From: Pirellulaceae bacterium
GTDB taxonomy: Bacteria; Planctomycetota; Planctomycetia; Pirellulales; Pirellulaceae
Assembly: GCA_020852965.1 (NCBI GenBank)
Contig: JADYZV010000028.1
Coordinates: 62,001-126,000, forward strand
DNA: 64,000 nt
Direction of reading: 5' to 3'
Made by a program: the position numbers and the translations under genes. Positions 17,526 through 26,803 of this stretch are shown here, in pieces. The stretch's first letter is position 1, and the number at the start of each line of letters is the position of its first letter. A model generated the notes under the pieces. It ran no database searches and was not told the origin of the DNA. It worked only from the letters and a program-made list of their open reading frames with translations.

Positions 17526-17580
17526 TAGCTGAGGTCGCCAGGCCGTAGAAATCCTACCGTCTGGCAACGGCAGCTACGAG
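17526..17580. repeat. R4 hairpin before gcvT
   Basis: GTAGCTGAGGTCGCCAGG and CCGTCTGGCAACGGCAGCTAC form an imperfect inverted pair around CGTAGAAATCCTA, ending just before the gcvT start. Related R4 sequences are at 42745-42769 and 57921-57942. A glycine riboswitch was looked for in 17348-17584 and not recognised. Confidence 0.65.
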
Positions 17581-17584
17581 TTTT

Positions 17585-18781
17585 GTGCCCCATTACAGAA
17601 AGCAACCGAGGGTGTCCCAACCTGATTCGACGCAAGCTGCTACTACCCAGCCCACTGATTCCAAGCCCAGCTTGGCCTCGACACCACTGACCCCGTGGCA
17701 CTTGGCCCAAGGTGCGCGAATGGCAGAGTTCGCGGGCTTCAACATGCCTATTCAATACTCGTCGATCGTCAGCGAGCACACGGCCACGCGACAATCGGCT
17801 GGATTGTTCGACATCTCGCACATGGGACGACTGCGATTCGAAGGCCCGCGTGCACATCTATTGCTCGACCACCTGCTAACGCGACGCGTCAGCGACATGC
17901 AGCCTGGCATGATACGCTATTCGTTGATGTGCAACGAAGAGGGGGGAACGCTCGACGACGTGTTGATCGCCAATCTGGAAACCCCCAGCAATCGCCATTA
18001 CTTTCTGCTCGTCGTCAATGCGGGCAATCGAGCCAAGATCCTGAAGTGGATCGCGCCCCATGTGGCCGATTTCCCCGATGTCGAATTTCGTGACACGACC
18101 GAATCGACGGCCATGATTGCCTTGCAAGGCCCCAAATCCGCAGCGATCGCTGAGCGTCTATTCACTCCCAAAGTAACGCAACTCAAGAATTATCACGGGT
18201 TGGTTACCGAGCAGATGAAAAAACCGTGCATTGTCAGCCGCACGGGTTACACGGGCGAAGATGGATTTGAATTCATCGTGCGCGCCGAGGATGCAGCCCG
18301 GGTCTGGGAGAATTTGATGCTAGCCGGACGCGAGCATGGTATCGAAGCGGTGGGATTGGGTGCGCGAGATACATTGCGACTGGAAGCTGGCATGCCGCTG
18401 TATGGTCACGAACTGAGCGCAGCGATCGATCCCTACACCGCTGGGCTTGGCTTCGCCGTTTCGTTGGGCGATCGTAGCTTCTTAGGGTCAGACGCTTTGG
18501 GCGCCTTCAAGGCTGCGCCACGCTCCACGAAACGCATCGGCCTAAGTTTAACCGGACGACGAGCGGCGCGCGAAGGTGCCAGCCTCGTCGATAGCGATCA
18601 GCGCACCGTCGGCAGCGTTACCAGCGGTACGTTTTCACCAACACTGCAGCGGCCAATTGCTATGGCCTACGTGGCACACGAACTAGCTACGACCGGTACG
18701 AACATCGAAGTCGACATACGCGGCACCCGCACCGAAGCTCAAATCGTACCGCTCCCGTTTTACAAACGAGCTAACTCGTAA
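17585..18781 (+). CDS. gcvT: Glycine cleavage system T protein (aminomethyltransferase)
   Basis: 398 residues. It transfers the methylene carbon from lipoyl-bound aminomethyl on GcvH to tetrahydrofolate and releases ammonia. Landmarks are GARMAEFAGFNMPIQY, QSAGLFDISHMGR, ALQGPKS, SRTGYTGEDGFEF (folate and substrate region) and GLGARDTLRLEAGMPLYGHE. The C-terminal barrel ends in GTRTEAQIVPLPFYKR. Homology begins at about residue 34, so the start is uncertain: GTG 17585 is used, and GTG 17612 is an alternative; no ATG fits. It is first in the order gcvT-gcvH-gcvPA-gcvPB-lplA on one strand. The 168-nt gap to gcvH, with a partial R1 repeat, makes one transcript for all likely but not certain. Confidence 0.95.
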   Translation: MPHYRKQPRVSQPDSTQAATTQPTDSKPSLASTPLTPWHLAQGARMAEFAGFNMPIQYSSIVSEHTATRQSAGLFDISHMGRLRFEGPRAHLLLDHLLTRRVSDMQPGMIRYSLMCNEEGGTLDDVLIANLETPSNRHYFLLVVNAGNRAKILKWIAPHVADFPDVEFRDTTESTAMIALQGPKSAAIAERLFTPKVTQLKNYHGLVTEQMKKPCIVSRTGYTGEDGFEFIVRAEDAARVWENLMLAGREHGIEAVGLGARDTLRLEAGMPLYGHELSAAIDPYTAGLGFAVSLGDRSFLGSDALGAFKAAPRSTKRIGLSLTGRRAAREGASLVDSDQRTVGSVTSGTFSPTLQRPIAMAYVAHELATTGTNIEVDIRGTRTEAQIVPLPFYKRANS

Positions 18782-18875
18782 ACAATCCTGCATTAGTCCT
18801 TCCGTCTCATTACCATTCGCAGTTTCAGCTTTAGTGCCCAAAGTCGAAAAATTCGTCCTGCTTGATCTGCGCGCA

Positions 18876-18898
18876 CGACTCGTAACCTCGTCCACTAC
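18876..18898 (-). repeat. R1 half-repeat between gcvT and gcvH
   Basis: CGACTCGTAACCTCGTCCAC plus TAC, a single inverted R1 arm without its partner, 52 nt before the gcvH start. Confidence 0.7.
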
Positions 18899-18949
18899 CA
18901 CATTGGCATAAATTAAATCAATACCGACAGTATCCCCAGGAACCAGACC

Positions 18950-19342
18950 ATGCAGCCCGAACAACTAAAATACAACCCCTCGCACGAATGGGTCGGTGTC
19001 ACTGAATCCGGTGGCGAAAAGATCGCCGTCATTGGCATCACCGATTTTGCACTCGAACAACTTACCGACTTAGTCTATATGGCCTTGCCGAAAGTAGGGA
19101 CTAAGGTCACTGCCGGGACCGAGTTTGGTGAAGTCGAATCGGTAAAGGCGGTCAGCCCGTTATACAGCCCCGTCGATGGCGAAGTCGTCGAAGTGCATGA
19201 TGGGCTGGCCGACCAACTCGAACAACTCGCCGCAGACCCTTTCGGCGATGGTTGGATGATCAAAGTTAAACTGGCCGATGATGCGAAACTTGACGGCTTG
19301 TTAGACTACGCCGCCTATAAACAGCAGTGCGCCAACTCCTAA
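18950..19342 (+). CDS. gcvH: Glycine cleavage system H protein
   Basis: 130 residues, the normal size. GcvH carries the lipoyl arm that takes the aminomethyl group from GcvP and presents it to GcvT and the dihydrolipoamide dehydrogenase. The lipoylated lysine is K66 in GEVESVKAVSPLYSPVDGEV, set in the usual hairpin of the lipoyl domain; YNPSHEWV opens the protein. It sits between gcvT and gcvPA. The lipoate-protein ligase homolog at the end of the run is a plausible modifier of K66. No lipoamide dehydrogenase gene is in the window. Confidence 0.97.
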   Translation: MQPEQLKYNPSHEWVGVTESGGEKIAVIGITDFALEQLTDLVYMALPKVGTKVTAGTEFGEVESVKAVSPLYSPVDGEVVEVHDGLADQLEQLAADPFGDGWMIKVKLADDAKLDGLLDYAAYKQQCANS

Positions 19343-19398
19343 GCCCACTGCAACTGTTCTTTTACAATTCGATTCCTTCACCTCAATGATCCACGGTC

Positions 19399-20769
19399 AT
19401 GGCATATTTATTTAATACTTCCGAAGATATTTCGGCGATGCTTGCGACGATTGGTGCAGCCAGCATCGACGAACTGTTCGCCCCCATTCCATCCCACTTG
19501 CGTTTGACGAAACCCCTGGCGATACCAGCCGCATTGAGCGAGTTGGAATTGACGCGTCGCATGGGCGAACTGGCTGGCCGCAATACGGGAGTCGAACAAG
19601 CGGTATGCTTTTTGGGGGGCGGTGCTTACGACCATTTCATTCCGGCGGTAGTCGATAGCTTAGCCAGTCGTGGTGAGTTCTACACGTCGTACACGCCCTA
19701 TCAACCCGAGGTGAGTCAAGGCAATCTGCAAGTGATGTTCGAGTACGAAACGTTGATCTGCCAGTTGACTGGCATGGACGTTTCCAACGCGAGCCTCTAT
19801 GACGGGGCGACCGCCATGATCGAAGCGGTGCTGTTAGCTATGGCCAGCTCGCCGAACAGGTCGCGCGTGGTTGTTCCTGACAGCCTGCATCCACACTATC
19901 GACAAGTTTTAGAAACCTATCTGCAGTGGACGCAATTTGAGCTGCAGACAGTTGCATGTCCCGATGGCGTGTTGCCCGGCGATGCCTGGTCTGCGGCGCT
20001 GGACGACAGCGTGGGTTGCGTGGTCCTCAGCCAACCCAACTTTTTTGGTATCGTCGAAGACCTCGCCCCTGCTGCACGAGCTGCGCGGGAGGCAGGTGCA
20101 GTGGTGGTGGGCGTGTGCGATATGATCTCGCTGGGATTGCTGGCTAGTCCGGCCCAATGGGGTGCCGACATCGTCGTCGGCGAGGGACAAGTGTTAGGCA
20201 ATCCACTGCAGTACGGTGGTCCCTATCTGGGCATTCTGGCGTGCCGCGAAAACTTTGTTCGTCGCATTCCGGGGCGTATCGCCGGACAGACCGAAGATCG
20301 CCAAGGACATCGTTGTTGGGTACTGACGCTGCAAACGCGCGAACAACATATTCGCCGCGACAAGGCGACCAGCAACATCTGCACCAATCAAGGCTTGTTC
20401 GCTCTGCGCGCAGCTATTTATCTGGCCTTGCAAGGTCCACAAGGGCTGCGAGAAACGGCCGAGCATTGCAGTTGGAAGACAGACTATTTGCGACAGTCGC
20501 TCCAGGGGCACGAGCGGTTCACGGTTCGCTTCGAAGGCTCCGCCTGGCGTGAACTGGTTGTGCAAGATCGCGCTGGCGATGTCGCCGGAGTTCTCGAACA
20601 CTGTCGTCAACAGGGAGTATTGGCGGGACTCGCGCTCGGCCGCTGGTATCCGGAACTCGACGATTGCTGGCTGGTCGCCGTCACGGAGAAGCGTACGCGC
20701 GACGAACTCGATCAACTCATCAATAGACTCAACGCGGTTCCTCAGTCATCGGATTTAGCTCATGCGTAA
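19399..20769 (+). CDS. gcvPA: Glycine dehydrogenase (decarboxylating) subunit 1
   Basis: 456 residues, the N-terminal half type of the split P protein. With GcvPB it decarboxylates glycine and loads the aminomethyl group on GcvH. It opens MAYLFNTSEDISAMLATIGA and holds FLGGGAYDHFIP, FYTSYTPYQPEVSQGNLQ (a hallmark of P proteins), MDVSNASLYDGATAMIEA and NICTNQGLFALRAAIYL. It lacks the PLP lysine, as expected, because that is on subunit 2. The start is 56 nt after gcvH, and the stop overlaps the gcvPB start by 8 nt, so the two halves are translationally coupled. Confidence 0.96.
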   Translation: MAYLFNTSEDISAMLATIGAASIDELFAPIPSHLRLTKPLAIPAALSELELTRRMGELAGRNTGVEQAVCFLGGGAYDHFIPAVVDSLASRGEFYTSYTPYQPEVSQGNLQVMFEYETLICQLTGMDVSNASLYDGATAMIEAVLLAMASSPNRSRVVVPDSLHPHYRQVLETYLQWTQFELQTVACPDGVLPGDAWSAALDDSVGCVVLSQPNFFGIVEDLAPAARAAREAGAVVVGVCDMISLGLLASPAQWGADIVVGEGQVLGNPLQYGGPYLGILACRENFVRRIPGRIAGQTEDRQGHRCWVLTLQTREQHIRRDKATSNICTNQGLFALRAAIYLALQGPQGLRETAEHCSWKTDYLRQSLQGHERFTVRFEGSAWRELVVQDRAGDVAGVLEHCRQQGVLAGLALGRWYPELDDCWLVAVTEKRTRDELDQLINRLNAVPQSSDLAHA

Positions 20770-22219
20770 TACACAAGCCACTCAACTATTGTTCGAATTG
20801 GCCAAGCCTGGCCGACGCGCTAACATGTTGCCCCCTAGCGACGTACCGACTACGCCCACGGAGAAGCTCTACCCCAGCGGAGCACTTCGCCACGAGCCGC
20901 TGGAACTTCCTGAATTAAGCGAAGGGGATGTGGCGCGTCACTTCACCAATCTGTCGTCGCTGAACATGTCAGTCGATACGCACTTTTACCCGCTGGGCTC
21001 GTGTACGATGAAGTACAATCCCAAGCGGAACGAGCGCCTAGCCAACCTGCCGGGCATCGTCGACTTGCATCCTTTGCAACCCGATGAGAGCGCACAAGGC
21101 ATGCTCGAGTTGCTATACGAGCTGCAGAGCTATTTCGCTGAGATTTCGGGGCTGCCCGCCGTCTCGTTGCAGCCCGCCGCAGGTGCGCACGGTGAGCTAA
21201 CGGCGCTGATGGCAGCGGCAGCCTACTTTCGCGATCTCGGACAGACGCGGACCAAAGTGCTCATTCCCGACAGCGCCCACGGGACCAATCCAGCCAGCGC
21301 CAGCATGGTTGGCTTTCAGTCGATTACCATTCGCTCGCGGGCCGATGGTTCGGTCGACATGGATGACTTGAGATCCAAAGTCGATGAGCAGACGGCCGTG
21401 TTCATGATCACCAACCCCAGCACACTGGGACTGTTTGAGAAACAGATCGATCAAATAGCGGAGCGGATTCACTCGGTTGGCGGACTGATCTATTTGGATG
21501 GTGCCAACATGAATGCCATTCTTGGTATTGCTCGGCCCGGTGATTTTGGCGCTGACATGATGCACTACAATCCGCACAAGACCTTCAGTGGTCCACACGG
21601 CGGCGGCGGTCCAGGTGCGGGTCCTATTTGCGTGCGCGATTTCCTCGAGCCCTATCTGCCAGTGCCTCGCGTGACCAAGGTCGGTGAAGCATATCGCATG
21701 GACGCCGATTATCCTAAAGCCATCGGGCGCGTACATGGCTTCCATGGCAACATCGGTGTGTTGGTGCGAACCTACTGCTACATACGCGCCTACGGTGGAA
21801 AGGGATTGAGAAATGTCAGCGAACAAGCTGTCCTTAACGCCAATTACATGTTGGCTCGGATTCGACCACTGCTGCCAGTTCCGCTTGGTGAGCGCTGCAT
21901 GCACGAGTTCGTCGCCTCGGCCAGCAAGCTCAAGAAGGAACGTGGCATCACCGCTATGGACATCGCTAAGCGCTTGCTCGACTACGGCTTCCATGCACCC
22001 ACGGTCTACTTTCCGTTGACGGTTCCTGAAGCGATGATGATGGAGCCGACCGAGACCGAGAGCAAGGAAACGCTCGACGCCTTCGTCGACGCCCTGGAAC
22101 AGATTTTAAGCGAAGATGCAGACACGCTCCACGCTGCGCCTACGTCGACCCCAATCAGTCGCCCCGACGAAGTCAGAGCGGCTAGAAAGCCAGTGATGCG
22201 ATGGACGGCTACGCCTTAA
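20762..22219 (+). CDS. gcvPB: Glycine dehydrogenase (decarboxylating) subunit 2
   Basis: 485 residues, the C-terminal half type of P protein and the PLP-bearing subunit. The Schiff-base lysine is K273 in YNPHKTFSGPHGGGGPGAGP. Other landmarks are YPLGSCTMKYNPK, SLQPAAGAHGELTALM, DSAHGTNPASASM and the late GFHAPTVYFPLTVPEAMMM. Its ATG overlaps the end of gcvPA by 8 nt and its end overlaps the lipoate ligase gene by 19 nt, so the three are made from one message. The last 30 or so residues are a variable tail. Confidence 0.97.
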   Translation: MRNTQATQLLFELAKPGRRANMLPPSDVPTTPTEKLYPSGALRHEPLELPELSEGDVARHFTNLSSLNMSVDTHFYPLGSCTMKYNPKRNERLANLPGIVDLHPLQPDESAQGMLELLYELQSYFAEISGLPAVSLQPAAGAHGELTALMAAAAYFRDLGQTRTKVLIPDSAHGTNPASASMVGFQSITIRSRADGSVDMDDLRSKVDEQTAVFMITNPSTLGLFEKQIDQIAERIHSVGGLIYLDGANMNAILGIARPGDFGADMMHYNPHKTFSGPHGGGGPGAGPICVRDFLEPYLPVPRVTKVGEAYRMDADYPKAIGRVHGFHGNIGVLVRTYCYIRAYGGKGLRNVSEQAVLNANYMLARIRPLLPVPLGERCMHEFVASASKLKKERGITAMDIAKRLLDYGFHAPTVYFPLTVPEAMMMEPTETESKETLDAFVDALEQILSEDADTLHAAPTSTPISRPDEVRAARKPVMRWTATP

Positions 22220-23037
22220 ACGACATTCCACGTAGCGGCGTCGAGAACATGGCCCTCGATCAACGATTGCTCGAAGTGGCCGCCGCCGAGCAGTGTGTAC
22301 TGCTGCGCGTCTATCGCTGGTCAGAACCGACGCTGTCGCTCGGTTACTTCCAACCCTACGTGCAGCGACTAACACACTCGCACAGCAGCGATCTCCCCGT
22401 GGTCCGACGCGCGACAGGTGGTGGTGCAATTGTTCACCACTACGATTGGACCTACTGCATCGCGCTGCCGGAACAGTTGTCGATCGGCAACGCGACTCCG
22501 CGATCCGGCGTTAACCTCGGAGCTTCGCAACCGCTGTACGATTGTCTGCACGACTCTGTGATCGAGTGGCTCAGCACACGCGGCATTACCGCCCGGAAAT
22601 GGACCAATGACTGCTCGGTCGACTCGCCTTCGCAGCCTGTCGCCAAGCAGCACCGATTCTTATGTTTCGAGCGACGAAGCTGTGGCGACATCGTTGTGGG
22701 CGATCATAAGGTGATGGGAAGCGCCCAGCGGCGCGGTCGAGGTGCCTTGCTACAACATGGCAGCTTATTGCTCGCCACCAGCCCCTACGCACCGAGCCTT
22801 CAAGGCTTGTCGCCGACCACGGATTTAACCTGTCAATCGTTGCTCGGTCGCTTCGACTCGCCGGACGGGTCCTGGGAAAATTTGGCCGCTAGTTTCTTTG
22901 ACCATTTGTGTCACACGCTTTCTGCGGCCACCGGAGTTGACTTGCGCCGAGTCGCTGCGATTGACCAGACACCCTGCCCGTGGCACTGGCCCGTTTCGAC
23001 GCAGTTTGCCGATCCACAGTGGACCCACCGAGTGTAA
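22201..23037 (+). CDS. Lipoate-protein ligase A family protein
   Basis: 278 residues of the LplA/LipB/BPL fold. It shows ENMALDQRLLEV at the entry, the substrate-binding motif RRATGGGAIVHH (69-80) and K170 in GDHKVMGSAQRR, the lysine that binds the lipoyl or octanoyl adenylate. It probably attaches lipoate or moves an octanoyl group to lipoyl domains; LplA, LipM and LipL cannot be told apart from sequence alone. It overlaps gcvPB by 19 nt, which points to GcvH as target. ATG 22201 is used; a start at 22249 (MALDQ) would remove the overlap but shorten the usual N-terminus. Confidence 0.85.
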   Translation: MDGYALNDIPRSGVENMALDQRLLEVAAAEQCVLLRVYRWSEPTLSLGYFQPYVQRLTHSHSSDLPVVRRATGGGAIVHHYDWTYCIALPEQLSIGNATPRSGVNLGASQPLYDCLHDSVIEWLSTRGITARKWTNDCSVDSPSQPVAKQHRFLCFERRSCGDIVVGDHKVMGSAQRRGRGALLQHGSLLLATSPYAPSLQGLSPTTDLTCQSLLGRFDSPDGSWENLAASFFDHLCHTLSAATGVDLRRVAAIDQTPCPWHWPVSTQFADPQWTHRV

Positions 23038-23260
23038 TACTTCTGGTTTAGTGTCGTCTGTTTTTTTGGAGTGCTGGGATTCATCACAGCTTTGGCCCGG
23101 AGTTGAGTCTGAACCAGTCGAGACCAATCGCAACTCGGAGAGATTGAATCAAGCCGCTCGCCGCCGTTCTGCTTTTATCGGCACTGCCGGTCGCCTTTTG
23201 CTCCACAATCTTTGCTCACCGTGTTATTCAACACTTCTACCAACCGCTGGGCAGACCAAA

Positions 23261-23308
23261 GCGGGAATAAATTCCCGCACTCCAAAAAATTCCCGCACTC
23301 CAAAAAAC
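23261..23308. repeat. R12 repeat with hairpin
   Basis: The palindrome GCGGGAATAAATTCCCGC is followed by ACTCCAAAAAA and a second TTCCCGCACTCCAAAAAA in tandem. A related but inverted trace (TTTTTTTGGAGTGCTGGGA) is at 23061-23079. Apart from these, the 530-nt gap 23038-23567 shows no gene; it holds the likely end of the gcv transcript and the promoter of the FHA gene, neither recognisable. Confidence 0.75.
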
Positions 23309-23567
23309 GACCCCAGAGCCTCGCCCCCCGAAGTAAGTACACCGCACTCTCCTGCGACACTATACGGCAATAAGGGGGTTTAGAAAGCGATTAGGGCTTG
23401 TAATTTCCTCCAGAAGCAGGGAATAATAGAGCATTGCCCTCGGGCCAATGGTGCCATCGCAGCCTCACCTTGGCATTTATTTTCTAGGCTGAGCGCAATA
23501 TAAGAATACGGCACAAGTAGAATACGACAGAACTCAGTTCTAGGTTCGCAACCACAGAGGGTGAACG

Positions 23568-24236
23568 ATGCAAATGCAGCTACGAGTTGTGACGGGTGGT
23601 CATGAGGGGAAGTTGATTTCGGTGAACCACGACAAGTTCCTCATTGGGCGTAGCGACGAATGCCACATACGCCCCAAGAGCGAATCGATCAGCCGTCGAC
23701 ATTGCGCATTTGTTCGCAAAGAGGGACGCATTCTGCTGATTGATTTGAAGAGCCGCAATGGAACCTATGTCAACGAAAAAAAGCTCGATCCATCGAAAGC
23801 CAAGATCCTTAAGAACGGGGACCGTATCAAAGTTGGCAAACTTGAGTTCATCGCTGTCATAGAAGCGGGGGTCTCCAACGTCAAGAAATCCGAGGTTAAA
23901 GATGTCAAGGAGGCGGCGGCTCGTACAGCGACAACGCAGTCGGGCGACAGTCGCTTTGAAGAGGTCGATGTCAGCAGTTGGCTCGAAGAAGCGGATCAAT
24001 TCGAACGGCGCGCCAATGAACCCGACACTCGGCAATTCCAGCTCAATCCCGATCAGACCTCCTCGCCCGACTCGACATTGATGGAGGTCAAAGCCGAAGA
24101 AGAAACCAAGGCCGACCATCACCCCAGACCAAAAAACAAGCCGGGCAAATTGCCAGCGATTCCCAAGGGGCCAATAACGGAGAACTCTAAGGACGCGGCC
24201 TCCGAGACCTTGCGGAAATTCTTCAGCGGCCGATAA
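23568..24236 (+). CDS. FHA domain protein
   Basis: 222 residues. Residues 1-100 are a forkhead-associated domain with FLIGRSDECHI, SISRRHC and SRNGTYVN, the three conserved phosphothreonine-binding loops. The remainder is charged and probably disordered: an EVDVSSWLEEADQFE segment at about 136-150, then a stretch rich in Lys, Pro and Glu, and a short end motif ASETLRKFFSGR. The end motif may be a docking peptide. FHA proteins bind Thr-phosphorylated partners of Ser/Thr kinases, which planctomycetes have in number; the partner is unknown. The gene for a secreted alpha/beta-hydrolase-like protein begins 11 nt later on the same strand. Confidence 0.9.
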   Translation: MQMQLRVVTGGHEGKLISVNHDKFLIGRSDECHIRPKSESISRRHCAFVRKEGRILLIDLKSRNGTYVNEKKLDPSKAKILKNGDRIKVGKLEFIAVIEAGVSNVKKSEVKDVKEAAARTATTQSGDSRFEEVDVSSWLEEADQFERRANEPDTRQFQLNPDQTSSPDSTLMEVKAEEETKADHHPRPKNKPGKLPAIPKGPITENSKDAASETLRKFFSGR

Positions 24237-24247
24237 GTTTACGACAA

Positions 24248-26731
24248 ATGCTATCGGAGCAATCGATGCGGGTGCAGCCACTTTGCCGGCGCAATCAACT
24301 CTCAAGGTTTCCAGATATTAGAAGACTCTTCTGCCTACTGTTCGCACTGTGCGGCGTCTCCATAGCTCGACCAGCCGTCGCGCAACAAGAGTTCATCGTC
24401 GAGCTGCGTAACGGCATGCAGCTCGGCCCTGGTACCGTCTCGGATACCGACTCGATCAGTAGCAAATCGAACGAGCGAGTCAATACGGGCAACGCAGTCA
24501 GTCGTTCGATACTTATTTTAGACGATGGACTGCGGAATACGTATGTCAACAGATCCATACGGAATGTCATCGCCAACCGCCTGTCGACGATGCCGGCTTT
24601 TGAGCATATCGAGTTGCCGTCGGCGGGGGAAGCGGCGCGTTCGGGCAATGCACCATCGATCGTTGGCCAACTGGGGATTTCGTCATTCAATAAGTACGGT
24701 CGGCGGACCTATTCGCTGATGACCACGCGAGGGCGTGTCGATGTCCTGCAAGGCATCACGGTGTTGACACCGCTATTCGCCAAAGTGGAAGTGCTGCGCA
24801 CCGGCCATGACGACTTTGCCTGGGACCAGCGCATAGCCACGACGTCCATTCCCGCGCAGGAGCTGCGCGACATTTTATATCAGGCAGTCGATCTCGATAA
24901 ATCGAGCGATTGGCTGCGGTTGGTCAGTTTTTATCAGCAGGCCAAGCGCTACGCCGAAGCCCACGCGGTAATGTCCGAAGCGCTGGTAAAGTTTCCTGTC
25001 GAATTGGGCGATCGAGCACCGGTACTGACTCAGCTCAATCAGCTTTTCGCCAACCAACAGTTCGAAGAAATCAAACTGCGCAAAAAGGCAGGCCAGTATC
25101 AATTGGTCGGAGATCTTCTGGGCCAGTTTCCGCTCGATGCGCTCTCCGGCGAAAACCAACTCAAGCTCGACGCAGAAATCAAGATGGTGCAGCAGCAAGT
25201 GTTGCTAATCACCGATATCGTCGCTTCCTTGAAAGAGCACGTCGCGAAGCTTCCCGAGCCCGAACAGCAAGCCGTGTTGCCGCTGGTGCAGGAGATGTCA
25301 GATGAAATCAATTTCGATTCGGCTGCACGCTTGGACGATTTCCAACGTTTGCGCCGCGATCCGACCATCGACAGTGAAAGCTTAGTAGCTTACGCACTCG
25401 GTGGCTGGCTACTCGGGAGCGGAGCCGGACTTGACAACTTGGCAGTCGCCAAGTCGGTATTGCGAGTGCGCACGCTAACGCAGCGTTATCTGACAGTGGG
25501 CACTCAAGCCGAGCGCCAACAGATCCTCGAGGAACTACGTGGCGAAGAAGGTGCACGACCGGAACTGCTCGCCAAAGTCATCCAGTCTATGCAACCGCCG
25601 CTACCCCCACCGCAACCTAGTCCCGACGATCCACCAGGTTTATTGCGTCTGAAAATCGAAGGCTCCGACGGCTCCCTGCTGGACTACGTGGTGCAACTTC
25701 CACCAGAGTACGATCCCAATCGCCGCTATCCGTGTGTCTTGGCGTTGACCGGTAAAGGATTTTCGCCAGAGCTGGAAGTCGATTGGTGGTGCGGTTTGAA
25801 CCTGGAACTCCCCGTAGGAGAGTATCGCTTTGGTCAGGCGACTCGGTATGGCTATATTGTCGTGTCGCCCAATTGGATGACTGCCGAGCAAGGAGATTAT
25901 GAATACACCGAAGGGGAGCACGCCCGCATCTTGGCCTGTCTACGTGACGCCTACCGACATTTTTCGATCGAGACCGACCGAGTGTTTGTAACGGGTCATT
26001 TTGCTGGAGCTACAGCCGCTTGGGACTTGGCCGTAGCGCATCCCGACTTGTGGGCAGGGGCGATCCTGATCTCCCCAGGAGCCGATAAGTACATTTTTCA
26101 TTACCTCGAAAACATTAGCGCCTCGGCGCGCAATCCCGATCAAATACCCTTGGGGACCTATCTGGTCTACGGTGAGCTCGACGGGACGCGCAGCGTGAGC
26201 ATGATGGGCTCGGTGGCCACACGGCAACTGAATCCTAACAGCACGATCCTCTACGATGCGCTGGTGGTCGAATATCACGGCGAAGGACGTGTACGGTTTT
26301 CTTCGGAGCTGCCACGCATTATCGAATGGATGGAACTCAGCAGCCATCGTCGCATTCGAGCCAAGCAAAATATCGAAGTGCGTTCCATGCGTCAGGGAGA
26401 CCGTTTTTTTTATTGGCTCGAAGCCCCTTCGATCTCCGCCGACTTGGTGGGCAACCCTTATCAATTCGACCCCAAACGTTTTGCTCAGTTTGACGCGCGC
26501 ATACTCGACTCGACAGCCAACGGCGTCTCGGTCAACAAAATTCCTTCTCCCGACAACAAGGCCATTGTATGGTTGACTCCGGAGATGGTCGATTTCAGTC
26601 GTCCCATGACATTCATCAGTTCCGGCCGCAAGAGTGTACAGACGCTCGAACCCAGTATCGAAGTCATGCTAGAGGATGTACGACAGCGTGGCGATCGTCA
26701 ACTCTTCTTCTGGCAAAGAGTTATCTTGTAG
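24248..26731 (+). CDS. Exported alpha/beta-hydrolase-fold protein lacking the serine nucleophile
   Basis: 827 residues. A signal peptide (RRLFCLLFALCGVSIARPAVA) ends near residue 45. Residues about 60-440 are helical and without recognised domain, and contain a YAEAHAVMSEALVKFP segment like a tetratricopeptide unit. A proline-rich linker (QPPLPPPQPSPDDPP) leads to an alpha/beta-hydrolase domain from about 475: YVVQLPPEYDPNRRYPCVLAL, and the nucleophile elbow RVFVTGHFAGATAAWDLA. The usual GHSxG is GHFAG here (Phe585 replaces Ser), read clearly from GGTCATTTTGCTGGA. Esterase or peptidase activity is therefore not expected by the usual mechanism. ATG 24248 is used; ATG 24266 is equally possible. 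Confidence 0.8.
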   Translation: MLSEQSMRVQPLCRRNQLSRFPDIRRLFCLLFALCGVSIARPAVAQQEFIVELRNGMQLGPGTVSDTDSISSKSNERVNTGNAVSRSILILDDGLRNTYVNRSIRNVIANRLSTMPAFEHIELPSAGEAARSGNAPSIVGQLGISSFNKYGRRTYSLMTTRGRVDVLQGITVLTPLFAKVEVLRTGHDDFAWDQRIATTSIPAQELRDILYQAVDLDKSSDWLRLVSFYQQAKRYAEAHAVMSEALVKFPVELGDRAPVLTQLNQLFANQQFEEIKLRKKAGQYQLVGDLLGQFPLDALSGENQLKLDAEIKMVQQQVLLITDIVASLKEHVAKLPEPEQQAVLPLVQEMSDEINFDSAARLDDFQRLRRDPTIDSESLVAYALGGWLLGSGAGLDNLAVAKSVLRVRTLTQRYLTVGTQAERQQILEELRGEEGARPELLAKVIQSMQPPLPPPQPSPDDPPGLLRLKIEGSDGSLLDYVVQLPPEYDPNRRYPCVLALTGKGFSPELEVDWWCGLNLELPVGEYRFGQATRYGYIVVSPNWMTAEQGDYEYTEGEHARILACLRDAYRHFSIETDRVFVTGHFAGATAAWDLAVAHPDLWAGAILISPGADKYIFHYLENISASARNPDQIPLGTYLVYGELDGTRSVSMMGSVATRQLNPNSTILYDALVVEYHGEGRVRFSSELPRIIEWMELSSHRRIRAKQNIEVRSMRQGDRFFYWLEAPSISADLVGNPYQFDPKRFAQFDARILDSTANGVSVNKIPSPDNKAIVWLTPEMVDFSRPMTFISSGRKSVQTLEPSIEVMLEDVRQRGDRQLFFWQRVIL

Positions 26732-26736
26732 TTAAC

Positions 26737-26785
26737 GTAGCACGGTGGTCCCCACCGTGATTCACGGCGGGGACCACCGAGCTAC
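26737..26785. repeat. R10 palindrome
   Basis: GTAGCACGGTGGTCCCC and GGGGACCACCGAGCTAC form a near-perfect stem around ACCGTGATTCACGGC, which itself pairs. It begins 6 nt after the stop of the hydrolase-like gene. A related cluster is at 41122-41212. It may act as a transcript end, but has no T-run. Confidence 0.85.
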
Positions 26786-26803
26786 TTTACCCAGTAGGCG
26801 TTT

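Noticed and set aside
17348..17584. Possible glycine riboswitch before gcvT
   Set aside because: The conserved tandem aptamer cores were not found; the visible structure is an R4 hairpin that also occurs at unrelated genes.
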